34,213 nucleotides of DNA from Mesostigma viride (lineage: Eukaryota > Streptophyta > Mesostigmatophyceae > Mesostigmatales > Mesostigmataceae): positions 1 through 34,213 of the forward strand of contig RPFO01001637.1 of assembly GCA_009746045.1 (NCBI GenBank), in the 5' to 3' direction. The first letter of the stretch is position 1. Every line of letters begins with the position of its first letter. Shown piece after piece: positions 6,986 to 15,622 of this stretch. The notes below the pieces were generated by a model. It worked only from the letters and a program-made list of their open reading frames with translations. It did no database searches and was not told the origin of the DNA. The position numbers were made by a program, and so were the translations under genes.

Positions 6986-8023
6986 ATGGCTCTCATCGGC
7001 AACTCCCCCTCCCTGCGCCAAGACTACTTTGGCCTTGTGCCCTTTGATGAGCTGCCGCAGGACTGCAAGGAGTTTGCTGATGAGTACGAGTTCCGCGCGT
7101 TCAAGGGGTGCGAGGCACTTATCCCGTTTTCCAAGGCTACTGGAGAAGGGAATGTGACCAAGCTCCTGTCTCACGGTCGTCGTCAAAAGGAGATGGTAGA
7201 CCGGGCGCTTTCTACGGCCGCCGTGCAAGACATCATGAACGTGCTGGAGGATAACGGAGTGGACTGCACCCTGCGCGACGTGCCCGGACGTTCAGCGGTA
7301 TCTGGCCAGTATGCTAGCAAGGTGTTCATTTTTACCCTGGCTGTACAGCGTTTCCCGGCCTTTGGTCTGGTGGCCATGAAGGTGGCCAGCGAGCTGTTCG
7401 CTGGCGACTCCCTCAAGGTGGCCGAGCTGGCACTGGGCATCTACGCCCAGGACGTGGAGAACGGCAAGGCTCGCGACGAGGAGATGGAGAACCGCCTGCT
7501 GGCCGTGGTATCCGAGCACCAGGAGAGGCAGCTGGCCCTCATCCACCAGCACCACAACCTGCAGGTGGCCATGTTGAAGGACCTGGCGGAAAAGGTCACG
7601 GTATCGGAGAAGGAGAGAGCGGAGGCAGCAAAGCTTCAAAAGGAGCTGGTGCAGGCCAACAAGGAGCACGCCGCCAAGGTGGAGGACGCGCAGGCCCAGG
7701 TCACCGCCATACACAAGGAGCTCAAGTTCCAGGCCAAGCAGCACTTCCAGGACGAGCTGGCCACCGAGCGGAAGGCCGACAAGGACAAGTTCAACCTAGA
7801 GCAGGAGAGGGACAGGTTCGAGGCCGAGGCCGCCAAGTGGAAGGCCGCCTACCAGGAGCGCAGGCAGGAGCTGCTGGACAGATACGTCGACGTGGCCAAC
7901 CAGTTCATGGACGTCGGCATCAAGCGCAAGAGGGACCTGGACGACGGGGACGACCCGCGCAAAGTCGTGCAAGACGTGATCGACGAGTGCCGCGACATCC
8001 TCAAGAAGGCCATGCGATACTAG
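6986..8023 (+). CDS. YFG-domain protein with long C-terminal coiled coil
   Basis: 345 residues. Residues 1-160 form a globular, mostly helical domain beginning PSLRQDYFGLVPFDEL and containing SGQYASKVFIFTLAVQRFPAF. This part matches the large protein at 32056 both at YFG(V/L)..L...F...Y.F and at G.Y......F/I..A..., so the two are paralogs. Residues 165-300 are a charged heptad-rich coiled coil (EERQ..., KERAEAAKLQKEL, AKVEDAQAQV). A basic KRKRDLDD segment near residue 312 may be a nuclear signal. I know no named family. The layout (small domain plus coiled coil) resembles multi-copy giant-virus families of unknown function. Confidence 0.75.
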   Translation: MALIGNSPSLRQDYFGLVPFDELPQDCKEFADEYEFRAFKGCEALIPFSKATGEGNVTKLLSHGRRQKEMVDRALSTAAVQDIMNVLEDNGVDCTLRDVPGRSAVSGQYASKVFIFTLAVQRFPAFGLVAMKVASELFAGDSLKVAELALGIYAQDVENGKARDEEMENRLLAVVSEHQERQLALIHQHHNLQVAMLKDLAEKVTVSEKERAEAAKLQKELVQANKEHAAKVEDAQAQVTAIHKELKFQAKQHFQDELATERKADKDKFNLEQERDRFEAEAAKWKAAYQERRQELLDRYVDVANQFMDVGIKRKRDLDDGDDPRKVVQDVIDECRDILKKAMRY

Positions 8024-8342
8024 TCGACCCTGGCCATCTGCACGCGCGCAATAAAGAGGGCAACAACGCAGGCAGAGCTCTCACTTTCCCACTTCAGGGG
8101 ATGGGAACTTTTTACCTCCTAACAGCCACCCCTGAACAATAAGGCTAAGGAGAAGGAATGGGACCGGCAACAGCCGACCAGAAGAATAAAGGGCTATCCG
8201 TGGCCCTACAATAAAGCAGTATGGTGTCCTATTCAATAATCAATCAATTAACAACATATATCCATTGCCTATTCAATTTAAATAGCAAAACAAGCAGTAA
8301 ATAGGGGGTTACCTTGCGAAGCCGTAGCGCGAGTTCATCCGA
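8024..8342 (+). other. Gap of about 320 bases with polyadenylation-like signals and an AT-rich leader
   Basis: AATAAA occurs at 8050, 8184 and 8211 in three contexts after the coiled-coil gene. From about 8221 the sequence becomes AT-rich (CAATAATCAATCAATTAAC, TTCAATTTAAATAGC), a likely promoter for the VLTF3 gene. No ORF with an ATG enters the VLTF3 frame, which is closed by a stop at 8325-8327. Confidence 0.5.
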
Positions 8343-9062
8343 GTGGTGCAAAAGTACCCCTTCCTCAACGTACCGACGGGCACGGCACAGGTGACAGACG
8401 AGCCGGCACTGTACGGCTTCTGCCCCGCGTGCAACACCAACATGGTGGAGAACTCGCGAGAGGCGCTGCTCTTGTGCTCGGCGTGCGGCCTCACGTCCGA
8501 GATGTGCAATGACTCGGAAAGGAACGTGCCCTACGGCACCCCCGTGTGCGTCACCGACTACTGCTACAAGCGGATCAACCACTTCAACGAGACGCTGTCA
8601 CAGTTCCACGCGAGGGAGAAGTCCTCCATCCCGCAAGAGGTTATCGACAGCCTCGCCACCGAGTTCAAGAAGGCAAGGATAGCGGACACCAGCGCGCTGA
8701 CCCCGAGCATAGTGCGCAAGTTCCTTCGCAAGCTTCGGCTATCCAAGTACTTCGAGCACTCCGTCCAGATCACCCACATGTTCAGCGGCACCCCTCCGCC
8801 CACCATGACCCAGGTGCAGGAGGACAAACTGAGGACCATGTTCCGCCTCGTGCAGGAGCCCTTCGAGCAGGTGGTGCCAAAGGGGCGCAAGAACTTCCTC
8901 AACTACTCGTACTGCATCCACAAGATGTGCCAGCTACTGGAATACGACGAGTTCCTGTCCCACTTCCCCCTCCTGAAGAGCAAGGAGAAGTTGTGGGATC
9001 AGGATGAGATTTGGAAGAACATTTGCAAGAAGCTCAACTGGCAGTTCATCCCCTCCAAGTGA
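8343..9062 (+). CDS. VLTF3-like late transcription factor (poxvirus A2-type), N-terminus uncertain
   Basis: About 239 residues. A zinc ribbon (C27-x2-C30 ... C45-x2-C48-G) is followed by the family's helical region: YKRINHF.E.L.QF..RE, PQEVID.L..EFKK, and the Y(F)EH..QI...FSG.PPP.MT segment leading to L..MF...Q.PFE...PKGRKNFLNYSYC.HK.CQLL. This matches the Pox_VLTF3 family, which activates late (structural) gene transcription in nucleocytoplasmic viruses. The frame opens at 8328 and has no ATG before the zinc ribbon; the only candidates are GTG at 8343 and 8346. Family members usually have more sequence before the ribbon, so the true start may lie upstream through a frame break or an intron. 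Confidence 0.85.
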   Translation: MVQKYPFLNVPTGTAQVTDEPALYGFCPACNTNMVENSREALLLCSACGLTSEMCNDSERNVPYGTPVCVTDYCYKRINHFNETLSQFHAREKSSIPQEVIDSLATEFKKARIADTSALTPSIVRKFLRKLRLSKYFEHSVQITHMFSGTPPPTMTQVQEDKLRTMFRLVQEPFEQVVPKGRKNFLNYSYCIHKMCQLLEYDEFLSHFPLLKSKEKLWDQDEIWKNICKKLNWQFIPSK

Positions 9063-9071
9063 CGGCCCGAC

Positions 9072-9548
9072 TCACGCGCGGGTCTTGCGCCCCAACATCT
9101 CGAACCGCAGCACGATCGTCCAATCGGCAAGGTTGGGGATCGCGCTAGACGTGAACTGGTCGATCGTGTCGAGGTGGCACACCCTGATTTTGACAGAGCC
9201 CCCGTCCCGCAGCAGAAAAGGGTCGGACACCGGGAGACAGTTTTGCTGGTCGGTGATAGAGTAGTTGCTAGAGGAAGCGCTTGTGGCCACCGTAGTGGCG
9301 ATCGGTGTCATGTCGCCACTAGAGCAAGGGAACGCGTCCGACAATATCCCGATGACCGTCCGAGTGCCCTTCGGCACGAAACCCTTGATGGACGCAAATA
9401 ACACGTGCGCCTTCCACCGCCCATCGAGAATGGGAGCGGATGGGTCGGGAGGGATCTGCACAGTCCACTCGTTAAACTCGGTGGACACCGTCTTCGCGGT
9501 GGTGGACGTGTTGGCAGAGAAGAGCGTCAGCACGTACACGTCTGTCAT
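9072..9548 (-). CDS. Unrecognised beta-rich protein
   Basis: 158 residues from the Met at 9548 (MTDVYVLTLFSANTSTTAKT), chosen because it leaves room for the divergent neighbour; the frame is open to 9671 and a longer form of 199 residues is possible. Alternating hydrophobic residues, many Ser/Thr, and segments such as EFNEWTVQIPPD, WKAHVLFASIKGFVP and DGGSVKIRVCHLDT suggest an all-beta fold, as in small virion proteins. It ends 10 bases after the VLTF3 stop on the other strand. No family is recognised. Confidence 0.6.
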   Translation of the reverse strand: MTDVYVLTLFSANTSTTAKTVSTEFNEWTVQIPPDPSAPILDGRWKAHVLFASIKGFVPKGTRTVIGILSDAFPCSSGDMTPIATTVATSASSSNYSITDQQNCLPVSDPFLLRDGGSVKIRVCHLDTIDQFTSSAIPNLADWTIVLRFEMLGRKTRA

Positions 9549-9630
9549 GGCCACTTTGCTGATAGTAAGCGAGAGAATTATGTCGCGCGCGTTTATGTGG
9601 CGCGTATTGTGGGCGGTACTTGTTGAAACG

Positions 9631-10058
9631 ATGACGCTCGGAATCATCTCCATCAACTGCCCCGTGGCCAAGTCGCTCCCCTACGCCGGAGTGTACCGCC
9701 CCGCCATGGCCAAAGCCCACTACTGCGAGGTGGACCTGGACACGGGCGAATATGGCAAACTGTCGGCGCTGCACTCCTTCCGGTTCAAAGTCCCGCTCAA
9801 TTCCCGCCCGACAGATGATGACGTGCGCGCCGTTAACATGCTGTTTGCCATATTGAGGGAAACTATCCGCGCGATCACATCACCATCGTCGAGTTCGACG
9901 ACCACTCGACTCGCTACGGCACCGTCTACATTGTAACGTCAGACGACTCCAATGGCCCCGTGCCCTATAACGACTTCAAGGCCCACCGCACGGTGCTAGA
10001 CTTTGAACTGCGCCAAAGCCAGATGGAGGACGGGGGGGTGGTGTACGAGTTCCCTTAA
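9631..10058 (+). CDS. Unrecognised small protein with one frame break
   Basis: The first frame (ATG 9631, or 9706 for MAKAHYCEVDLDTGEYG) is well formed as far as NMLFAI near 9855 and then drifts into Ser/Thr nonsense ending at 9936. A second frame takes over at about 9855 with EGNYPRDHITIVEFDDHS and runs through an acidic, beta-like sequence to VVYEFP and a stop at 10056-10058. One missing base joins them, giving about 142 residues. There is no homopolymer at this junction. The stop is followed by TTAATATATTTTTAATAAAA, a likely 3' processing or termination signal. The function is unknown. Confidence 0.55.
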
Positions 10059-10147
10059 TATATTTTTAATAAAATTCAGACACATTGGATGACACAAATC
10101 GAGTTTATTTACAATTGCAGGGGTGATAACGCTCCAAAGGCGAACGG

Positions 10148-10674
10148 CTATTGGAGTGCATCGGTCAGCGGGGGCGTCTTCTCGACACCGCTTGCTCTCA
10201 GGCTCTTAAGACCCTTTAACAGCATGGAAGTGACCGACTTGGCAATGACCAATTCCCTCTGTGCGTTGTCCAGCTGTGTCCTCCACTTCTCTGCAGCCAT
10301 GTTTTGGCTCCTCAAAGTCATCTCCAACCGTTTGATGTCAGCCTCCTTCTGAGAAATGACCTCTTGGAGTTGTCTTTTCTGCTTAACAAGCTTGTTCTTC
10401 GCCCTCGCGTGCCTCTTCCTGGCGGCATCCTTATCATTCTTGTACTTTGTCATCGCATTCCCCAGAGTGTCCTTTATCTCAACAAACTGGGCATGGACAG
10501 TGGCCAAGAATTCCCTGGGAACAAGCACCTTGGACGAAGGGGGGGCTCATTTCCTGCCGTCGAACAGGGCTTTTCCACCTCATTTAGCTCCGATGGAGGA
10601 ATGTTTTCCTTGTCGGAATCATAGCTGCAGTCTGAGCCGCTCCACCCCCCATAATTGCTGCCCCTTTCTGCCAT
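10148..10674 (-). CDS. KEN-box coiled-coil protein with one frame break
   Basis: ATG 10674 gives MAERGSNYGGWSGSDCSYD and then SDKENIPPSELNEVEK, containing a textbook KEN degron (DKEN followed by Pro). At a C7 run (plus-strand G7, 10539-10545) the frame breaks. The other frame then provides about 130 residues of basic coiled coil (VPREFLATVHAQF, KDAARKRHARAKNKLVKQKRQLQEVISQKEADIKRLE). One added base gives about 175 residues. KEN boxes mark proteins for APC/C ubiquitin ligase in eukaryotes; whether this one works is unknown. It could instead be chance in an acidic disordered tail. No other family is recognised. Confidence 0.55.
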
Positions 10675-11334
10675 AGCCAGAAGCACACTTTAGACGGATG
10701 GCAGTCGGAACAGAGGGCCTTTTCACAATGGCTGGCTTTTGCCCACAAGAAATTCCGTGCCATGCAGGCAAATGCTGAAATTTTACTAGGTGGCAAGATC
10801 ATACAAATGTTGCCCTGTCAGCAGAGATCTGTGAGATTCCTGCTGACTGTGCATACAGAGATCTCGGTCCGTGCGAAATCCGAGATCTGGCGTCATCCGT
10901 CTGACAGAGAGATCTCCGTACGGATAGTGTGACGTCGGATCTGCCAGATATTTTTTCGTGACTCAGCCGAAATAGCAGGACCTTCTAGAAGCGAAATCTT
11001 GCCCATCCATCTGTGGACACTCCTGGCCGCTGGTTTCTTGCCCAAATTCTTAAAAGGTCTTGCCACCCCTTTGCACACCCACAGTCCACAGCCTCCATAC
11101 CCAGCACCCAGTGCCCCTCTACAGGCAGCCATTTTCGCATCTCGTGCGTCCAAAATCCATCTGTGGGCCACAGTCAGCCAGCTTCAGGTATTGCAGACTG
11201 TGTTTTCCTGGCCCTTTGCAAACATTTCTTGGCTTTCCATGCCCCTTGCCACTGTTTCATGGCCTTTTAATGGTGTCTCTGCCCCTTGCAAACATTTCAT
11301 TCCCCTTGGCTGTCTTTTCCTTCTTGCAGGGGTC
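10675..11334. other. Intergenic block of 660 bases with AGATCT repeats and a pyrimidine-rich 3' half
   Basis: The left part has four AGATCT sites within 91 bases (10825, 10859, 10883, 10910), each in related context (CAGAGATCT, CCGAGATCT, CAGAGAGATCT). The right part (11030-11330) is C/T-rich and has a repeated CCCCTTGCAAACATTTC (11209 region and 11282 region). It ends in TTTTCCTTCTTGCAG just before the RING gene's ATG. The frame of the RING gene is open through here, but composition and missing context argue against coding. Confidence 0.5.
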
Positions 11335-12339
11335 ATGAGTGCTCATCAGCCTGCATGGGATCAACCTGTGTTGGAGGACAAGATGGTCCAGAGGTATATC
11401 ACCCAGGACACCACGTGGATGCATAACCCAGAAACGGGAGAGAAGATCTACCGGACCCAGAAAAACAAGGCGGATGCTGAGAACTGGAAGAAGAACAACC
11501 CTGGGAAGGAGCCCCACGTCCCCACCCAGAGGTGCTTACGTTGCAAGCAGCTGAAGCCAACAGACTCCTTCCTCACCGAGTCGGGCAAGTGGGACGAGTG
11601 CAATCCATGCCGCGACAACATGGAGAAGTTTGCCAGAAGGAGGGACGACTCCATTCGCGCGACTGCCAAGAAGGAGGTCGCCAGGATCGCTGGAGGGGCG
11701 GTGTCAGAGGATCTCCCAATCCTTCCCAAGTGCGGCAGGGGGGATAAGGAGTTTGAGGATGCCATCAGACAGGTACGCGATTACAGCGTCGGGGGGGGGG
11801 GCGACGAGGGGCTGGACGGTCTGGGCTCTTGCCTTCTGTGCGAGGAACGCCTCGAAAGCGTTCACGTCCCCACAACCAAGCAGAGGCACTTCCACGCCGG
11901 CGGTGCTTGCGGTGGCTGCGTAGTGCAGTTCCTGATCAAGCAGGAGGACGACAGCGACGCCGACTGCCCCATCTGCATCGTGGAGAAGCGCCCCCTGGAC
12001 CTGGTGGCCAAGCTGCAGTTCCCCTACTTCACCTTTGACTTCACGCTGACGGCCCTCGCCCACGTACTCAACGGCGACTGGTACGGCGGTGCGGACTTCT
12101 TCATGCTGCAGGAGGAGGAGAAGGAGCCCGAGGAGCTGCCCCCTGTTTGCCCGGCGAGGGCGCGCGCACTGGGGGCGGGCGTCGACGCCGAGAGCGCATT
12201 GAAGTGCGAGGAGACGTTTCTGAGTGGCACCCAGCCTGGTGACAAGTGGGAGGTGGAGGTGATCGAGGAGACCCCCCCCTCTCCCAAGCGCGTGAGGCCG
12301 TTTAGGCGGTGTGCCCCCACTCTTCCGTTTGGCAAGTGA
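11335..12339 (+). CDS. RING-like zinc protein with an extra Cys4 motif
   Basis: 334 residues from ATG 11335. A first Cys4 motif (C67-x2-C70 ... C89-x2-C92; CLRCKQLKPTDSFL...CNPC) resembles small zinc motifs of the 'C.RC...F' type. A second cluster, C166-x2-C169, H185-x-H187, C192-x2-C195, C211-x2-C214, fits a RING-type double zinc site, the core of many E3 ubiquitin ligases. The tail is acidic, with Pro-rich segments and a basic end (SPKRVRPFRR). A G11 run at 11791 encodes GGGG and does not break the frame. E3 activity is inferred from the motif only. The gene is followed by AATAAAG (12415). Confidence 0.7.
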   Translation: MSAHQPAWDQPVLEDKMVQRYITQDTTWMHNPETGEKIYRTQKNKADAENWKKNNPGKEPHVPTQRCLRCKQLKPTDSFLTESGKWDECNPCRDNMEKFARRRDDSIRATAKKEVARIAGGAVSEDLPILPKCGRGDKEFEDAIRQVRDYSVGGGGDEGLDGLGSCLLCEERLESVHVPTTKQRHFHAGGACGGCVVQFLIKQEDDSDADCPICIVEKRPLDLVAKLQFPYFTFDFTLTALAHVLNGDWYGGADFFMLQEEEKEPEELPPVCPARARALGAGVDAESALKCEETFLSGTQPGDKWEVEVIEETPPSPKRVRPFRRCAPTLPFGK

Positions 12340-12568
12340 TATGCGTGTCTCACTATGCTTGATGGAATTTGCCAAGTTAACTCCAGATGGAATTGTGAAG
12401 TTAATTAACAAATCAATAAAGTTGAGCACATTATGTCCCACTCCTCGTGTCTTTCGGCTTCGTAATCAGCTCATGACCCACTAGAATCTCGCTAGCCTTG
12501 TCAGTACGTACCCCGGGCGTCCACGGGTGCGCCCACTCACAGCTAGATTTACCTTAGAACCATCCACC

Positions 12569-13410
12569 ATGTCCCAGGTGGTCCGCTACCTGACCCCCGC
12601 GGACGGGACAGAGGAGGACCCCCGGTTCAGTGGCAAGATCCGCGTGACGGATGACGGCAGAATCTCCGTGTATGATGCCATGGCTGCTATTGGCATTTCA
12701 CAGCCCAGAGTGTACTTTCTCAACCTTCAAAAGGCCAATGAGGAGGTTGTTAAAATTTTTAACTACCTCAAATTCCCTGGCCCTGGCCAGCGAGAGACGC
12801 CCGTGACCGACCGACAGGGCATGGCCAAGATTATAATGCTGCTGCCCGGCAAGGTCGCCGCCAAGTTCAGGGATGAGCTGTCCATCCTCCTGGAGCGCTA
12901 CCTTAATGCTGACCGCACTCTCGCCCAGGACATTCTGCGGAGGGCAGATGCCAAGGAGGACGCCATAGCAACCTGGCTGACAATACCCGCATCCGCAACT
13001 CGTGTGCCGCGAAGGCACTGGGCGAAACCATCAAGGGGTACATCGACTCTCACGACTGTGGTCCGATCTACGCAATGGTTCACGACACCAACAACGTTGC
13101 CGCAACTGGAAAGAAGGCCAGCGAGTTAAAGGCCATGTTTGGGGCATCCAAGTCCTCCTCGTCGCGCGACCTACTGACAGAAAAGCAGAGTGCCGCCATG
13201 CTATTGTTACAGCTGTGCGAGGCTGATGAGATAAAAATGACCGGCGATAACCCCCTCACTGTGGCCAAGAGGAACAGAGAGACATTTGAGCCGGTGTTTA
13301 AGGCAAAAGGTCTGCATGACGAATTTGCGCACGAGGAGTGCATCAGGGACAATGTGAAAGTCATGCGGCTTAACCAGAAGGCCACCAAGGCCAATGTCAT
13401 TTCAGCTTAA
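12569..13410 (+). CDS. Giant-virus LPGK...RYL family protein with one frame break
   Basis: ATG 12569 lies in a good context (CCACCATGT). Residues 28-125 contain SVYDAMAAIGISQ and then TDRQGMAKIIMLLPGKVAAKFRD followed by LLERYLNADRTL. The pattern 'hhhLPG+.A..FR......RYL..D' is a domain I associate with multi-copy KilA/BRO-like genes of large DNA viruses. Near 12955-12972 the frame breaks without a homopolymer; the next frame continues smoothly (NLADNTRIRNSCAAKALGET...) through a helical C-terminal domain to 13410. One added base gives about 280 residues. The role is unknown; DNA binding or regulation is often proposed for such families. It converges on PCNA, with AATAAAG at 13421. Confidence 0.65.
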
Positions 13411-13440
13411 ATAGTGAAGTAATAAAGCATCCTATTCCTC

Positions 13441-14223
13441 TCAATCGTTCATGTCGATGTCCGCGTCGATCTTGGGGGCCAGCGCGAACATGAGCACGCC
13501 CAAGTCCCCCACCTTGTACTTCACTATGATGGGGTAATCGTGGCTCAAGAACAGCTGCACACTATTGCACAGTCCGGCGCTCTTAGAAAACGTGCACAGG
13601 TAACGCAGCGAGTACACCTCGTTTATGACCTCCTTCTCGTCCTTCACGTCCACCTCCATCTCGGGGAACTCCTCCCCGATCTCCAAGTGACAATCGCCGA
13701 TGTCGCCGGAGCACGACATGGTGATGTGCCTGCCCTCGCACTTCACGTTCACCGTGTCGGCCACCACCGAGAGGTCGCGGCAGATCTTTTGGAACTCCGA
13801 GCTGACCATGGTGATCGCGACCGAGTACTCCTTCTCGGGTATTTCCAGACTGCTCTCGTCGATGTCCAGCAGCTTCATCGTGTAGGACCACTTGGTGTTC
13901 TTCACCTTGTTCACGATGTTGATCTCCATCACCTCCTGTTTCGTCACATCGAGCCGCAGCTCGAGCTCGTCGTTGCTGGACACGTTCTTCAGCAGCTTGT
14001 ACAGGTTCAGCAGGCTCACGCCCACCGTGAAATTCTGCGAGCAAGAGTACTCCTCGATCTTGTCCGCTTGCAGGTTCACATGGAACAGAGCGCAGTGGCA
14101 CCCGTCCATGGCGGTGATGTGCACGCCATTGGGGTCGAACCGCACATTCACGTCGTTGGTCAGCTCCTTCAGCGCCTCCACCAGCAGCTTAATGGACGAC
14201 CCCTGGACGGTCCTGAACTCCAT
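13441..14223 (-). CDS. PCNA sliding clamp
   Basis: 260 residues, the usual PCNA length. Recognisable parts: the N-terminal MEFRTVQGSSIKLLVEALKEL; the FDPNGVHITAMDGCHCALFHVNL segment (normally 'GI.LQAMD.SHV.LV.L.L'); the central loop; and the C-terminal YPIIVKYKVGDLGVLMFALAPKID (normally 'P...EY.I...G...YYLAPKI'). As a homotrimeric ring it would tether the viral DNA polymerase and recruit repair factors in replication. The gene is intact, unlike many neighbours. A short spacer (14224-14313) separates it from the next minus-strand gene. Confidence 0.93.
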   Translation of the reverse strand: MEFRTVQGSSIKLLVEALKELTNDVNVRFDPNGVHITAMDGCHCALFHVNLQADKIEEYSCSQNFTVGVSLLNLYKLLKNVSSNDELELRLDVTKQEVMEINIVNKVKNTKWSYTMKLLDIDESSLEIPEKEYSVAITMVSSEFQKICRDLSVVADTVNVKCEGRHITMSCSGDIGDCHLEIGEEFPEMEVDVKDEKEVINEVYSLRYLCTFSKSAGLCNSVQLFLSHDYPIIVKYKVGDLGVLMFALAPKIDADIDMND

Positions 14224-14313
14224 TATGGTACGCGTGCGACTGTTTTTGTGCTAATGTAAGCGCGGGAGCGTCCAGACGAGGACGAGCGTCCGGCAGCGGA
14301 CACGATGCGGCGG

Positions 14314-14595
14314 CTAGGGTGGGAGCTCGAACGGGGCCTCGTACACAATGGCTCCGAGTAAGGTGTAGTTTATGAAGTTCGGGTCGGTGTCCTCCTGTAT
14401 CGGATTCCTTCCGTTCTTCTGCAGCACGTACATGGCCGTGTGCCATTCCCCGTCCCTTTTCACCTGCGTGGTATACAGCCTGAAGTTGCCGATGTCCAAT
14501 GGGTTTGTGGACAACAAACTGTCCCCCGTCGCCGTGAACCGGATGCGGTTGTTTATGTTGACGTAATCGGCTGTCAAGCGGGTGACGGAAGACAT
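14314..14595 (-). CDS. Unrecognised small beta-rich protein, 93 residues
   Basis: Start Met at 14595 (MSSVTRLTADYVNINNRIRF). The frame stays open to 14967, but that part overlaps the divergent 14686 gene, and the AT-rich promoter-like stretch AATTAAAATATAAAGTACA (14652-14670) lies between. The sequence has alternating hydrophobics (NFRLYTTQVKRDGEWHTAMYVLQKNG) and ends in APFELPP. The size and pattern would suit a minor virion protein. No family is recognised. Confidence 0.6.
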   Translation of the reverse strand: MSSVTRLTADYVNINNRIRFTATGDSLLSTNPLDIGNFRLYTTQVKRDGEWHTAMYVLQKNGRNPIQEDTDPNFINYTLLGAIVYEAPFELPP

Positions 14596-14685
14596 CGTGC
14601 TGATTATAGCAACAGGAAATATGTCGCCACCAACCGCGGCCAGAAGGGACCAATTAAAATATAAAGTACACGTAAGAACGCCAGC

Positions 14686-15039
14686 ATGAACAAGTGTCGC
14701 AAGGAGAAGGCCGCCATTACCAACTCCGATAAGGCGCTGCTCGGAGTGTTGCTGTCCGGCATGAAACAGGGGTGGAGCGCGTCGCTGGACGGAGAAGGCA
14801 ACGTGGTGTTCGAAGTGCCAGAAGACGACGAGATGCCGCACACGGACGTGTGCATGAACCAGCATTTTGTGGGCGGCGGCGAGCAATTCGATACTGATCA
14901 CGACGGCATCTTCGATTTGATCGCGCACGTCATGTCGTCCGGGTTGAAGCCCCCGGCCGCAGCACAAGGCATCGACAAGGTTATACAGGTCGGAAACCGC
15001 AAGCTGAGACTGACGGTCTCTGTGCGCGAGGAGGATTGA
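14686..15039 (+). CDS. Small protein with a DxDxDG calcium-loop-like motif
   Basis: 117 residues. Basic N-terminus (MNKCRKEK), a GVLLSGMKQGWSASLDGEGNVVFEVPEDDE core and then DTDHDGIFDLIAHVM, which has the D-x-D-x-D-G-x-x-D order of EF-hand or thrombospondin-type calcium loops. One isolated loop may be chance. The C-terminus (VIQVGNRKLRLTVSVREED) looks like two beta strands. The gene is divergent from the 14314-14595 gene, sharing the AT-rich stretch between them. No family is recognised. Confidence 0.6.
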   Translation: MNKCRKEKAAITNSDKALLGVLLSGMKQGWSASLDGEGNVVFEVPEDDEMPHTDVCMNQHFVGGGEQFDTDHDGIFDLIAHVMSSGLKPPAAAQGIDKVIQVGNRKLRLTVSVREED

Positions 15040-15110
15040 TAAGCACCCCTTATGTGTTAATAACCAATCGCGTTTTACATTGCAATAATTTGTATGCGTC
15101 TAATAGGAAC

Positions 15111-15622
15111 ATGGACGAAGAGGCACAAAACATACTGTCCACATTCATAAAGGAGGCCAACCTGCCCCCGCCTCAACCCAAACTGCAGACGGGCCCTACT
15201 GCCGCCAACCCCGCCAACCGCCATCAATACATAGTGAAAATGGGGGACACCTGGGAATCCATAGCCAGCGCCGCAGGGGTGCAGGTCACCGAGCTCATAG
15301 CCAAGAACATTCACGTGCACCCCCGCTACCTATCACCGGGCGACGTGCTGATAATACCCCAGGAGATGACGTCCGAGGACTTTGCCAGGATCATCCTCAA
15401 CCAAGGAAACAAAGTGTCTGTGTCTCGCGCCCAGGAGCCACACCGGCAGCGGGGCGCGGAAGCCCAATCCTCGCTTGGCGCCACGACAGTGGGGGGGGGA
15501 GAGAGGACCTGCTGAACAACATCCTGGCACTCAGTGGTGTGCCCGTGGAAGTCGCGGCACCGATCGTGGAGAGCATGGCGCGGTCGTCGGCGGGGAGTGC
15601 GGCGTCCGCGTTTACGTCATGA
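15111..15622 (+). CDS. LysM-domain protein with one frame break
   Basis: Start ATG 15111 (MDEEAQNILSTFIKEANLPPP). Residues 39-84 form a LysM domain: QYIVKMGDTWESIASAAGV...ELIAKNI....YLSPGDVLIIP, with the YxVkxGDTw.sIA start and the L.pGd.L.IP end. LysM binds N-acetylglucosamine polymers such as chitin or peptidoglycan. At the G9 run 15491-15499 the printed frame ends in a short odd tail. Adding one base opens a natural C-terminus (DLLNNILALSGVPVEVAAPI...) ending at 15622, giving about 170 residues. That end overlaps the MCP1 stop on the other strand by 11 bases. No signal peptide is visible, so virion packaging and contact with host wall glycans is a possible role. Confidence 0.75.

Noticed and set aside
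10999-11334. N-terminal extension of the RING protein frame
   Set aside because: Non-ATG start, low-complexity C/T-rich DNA, and a good ATG at 11335.
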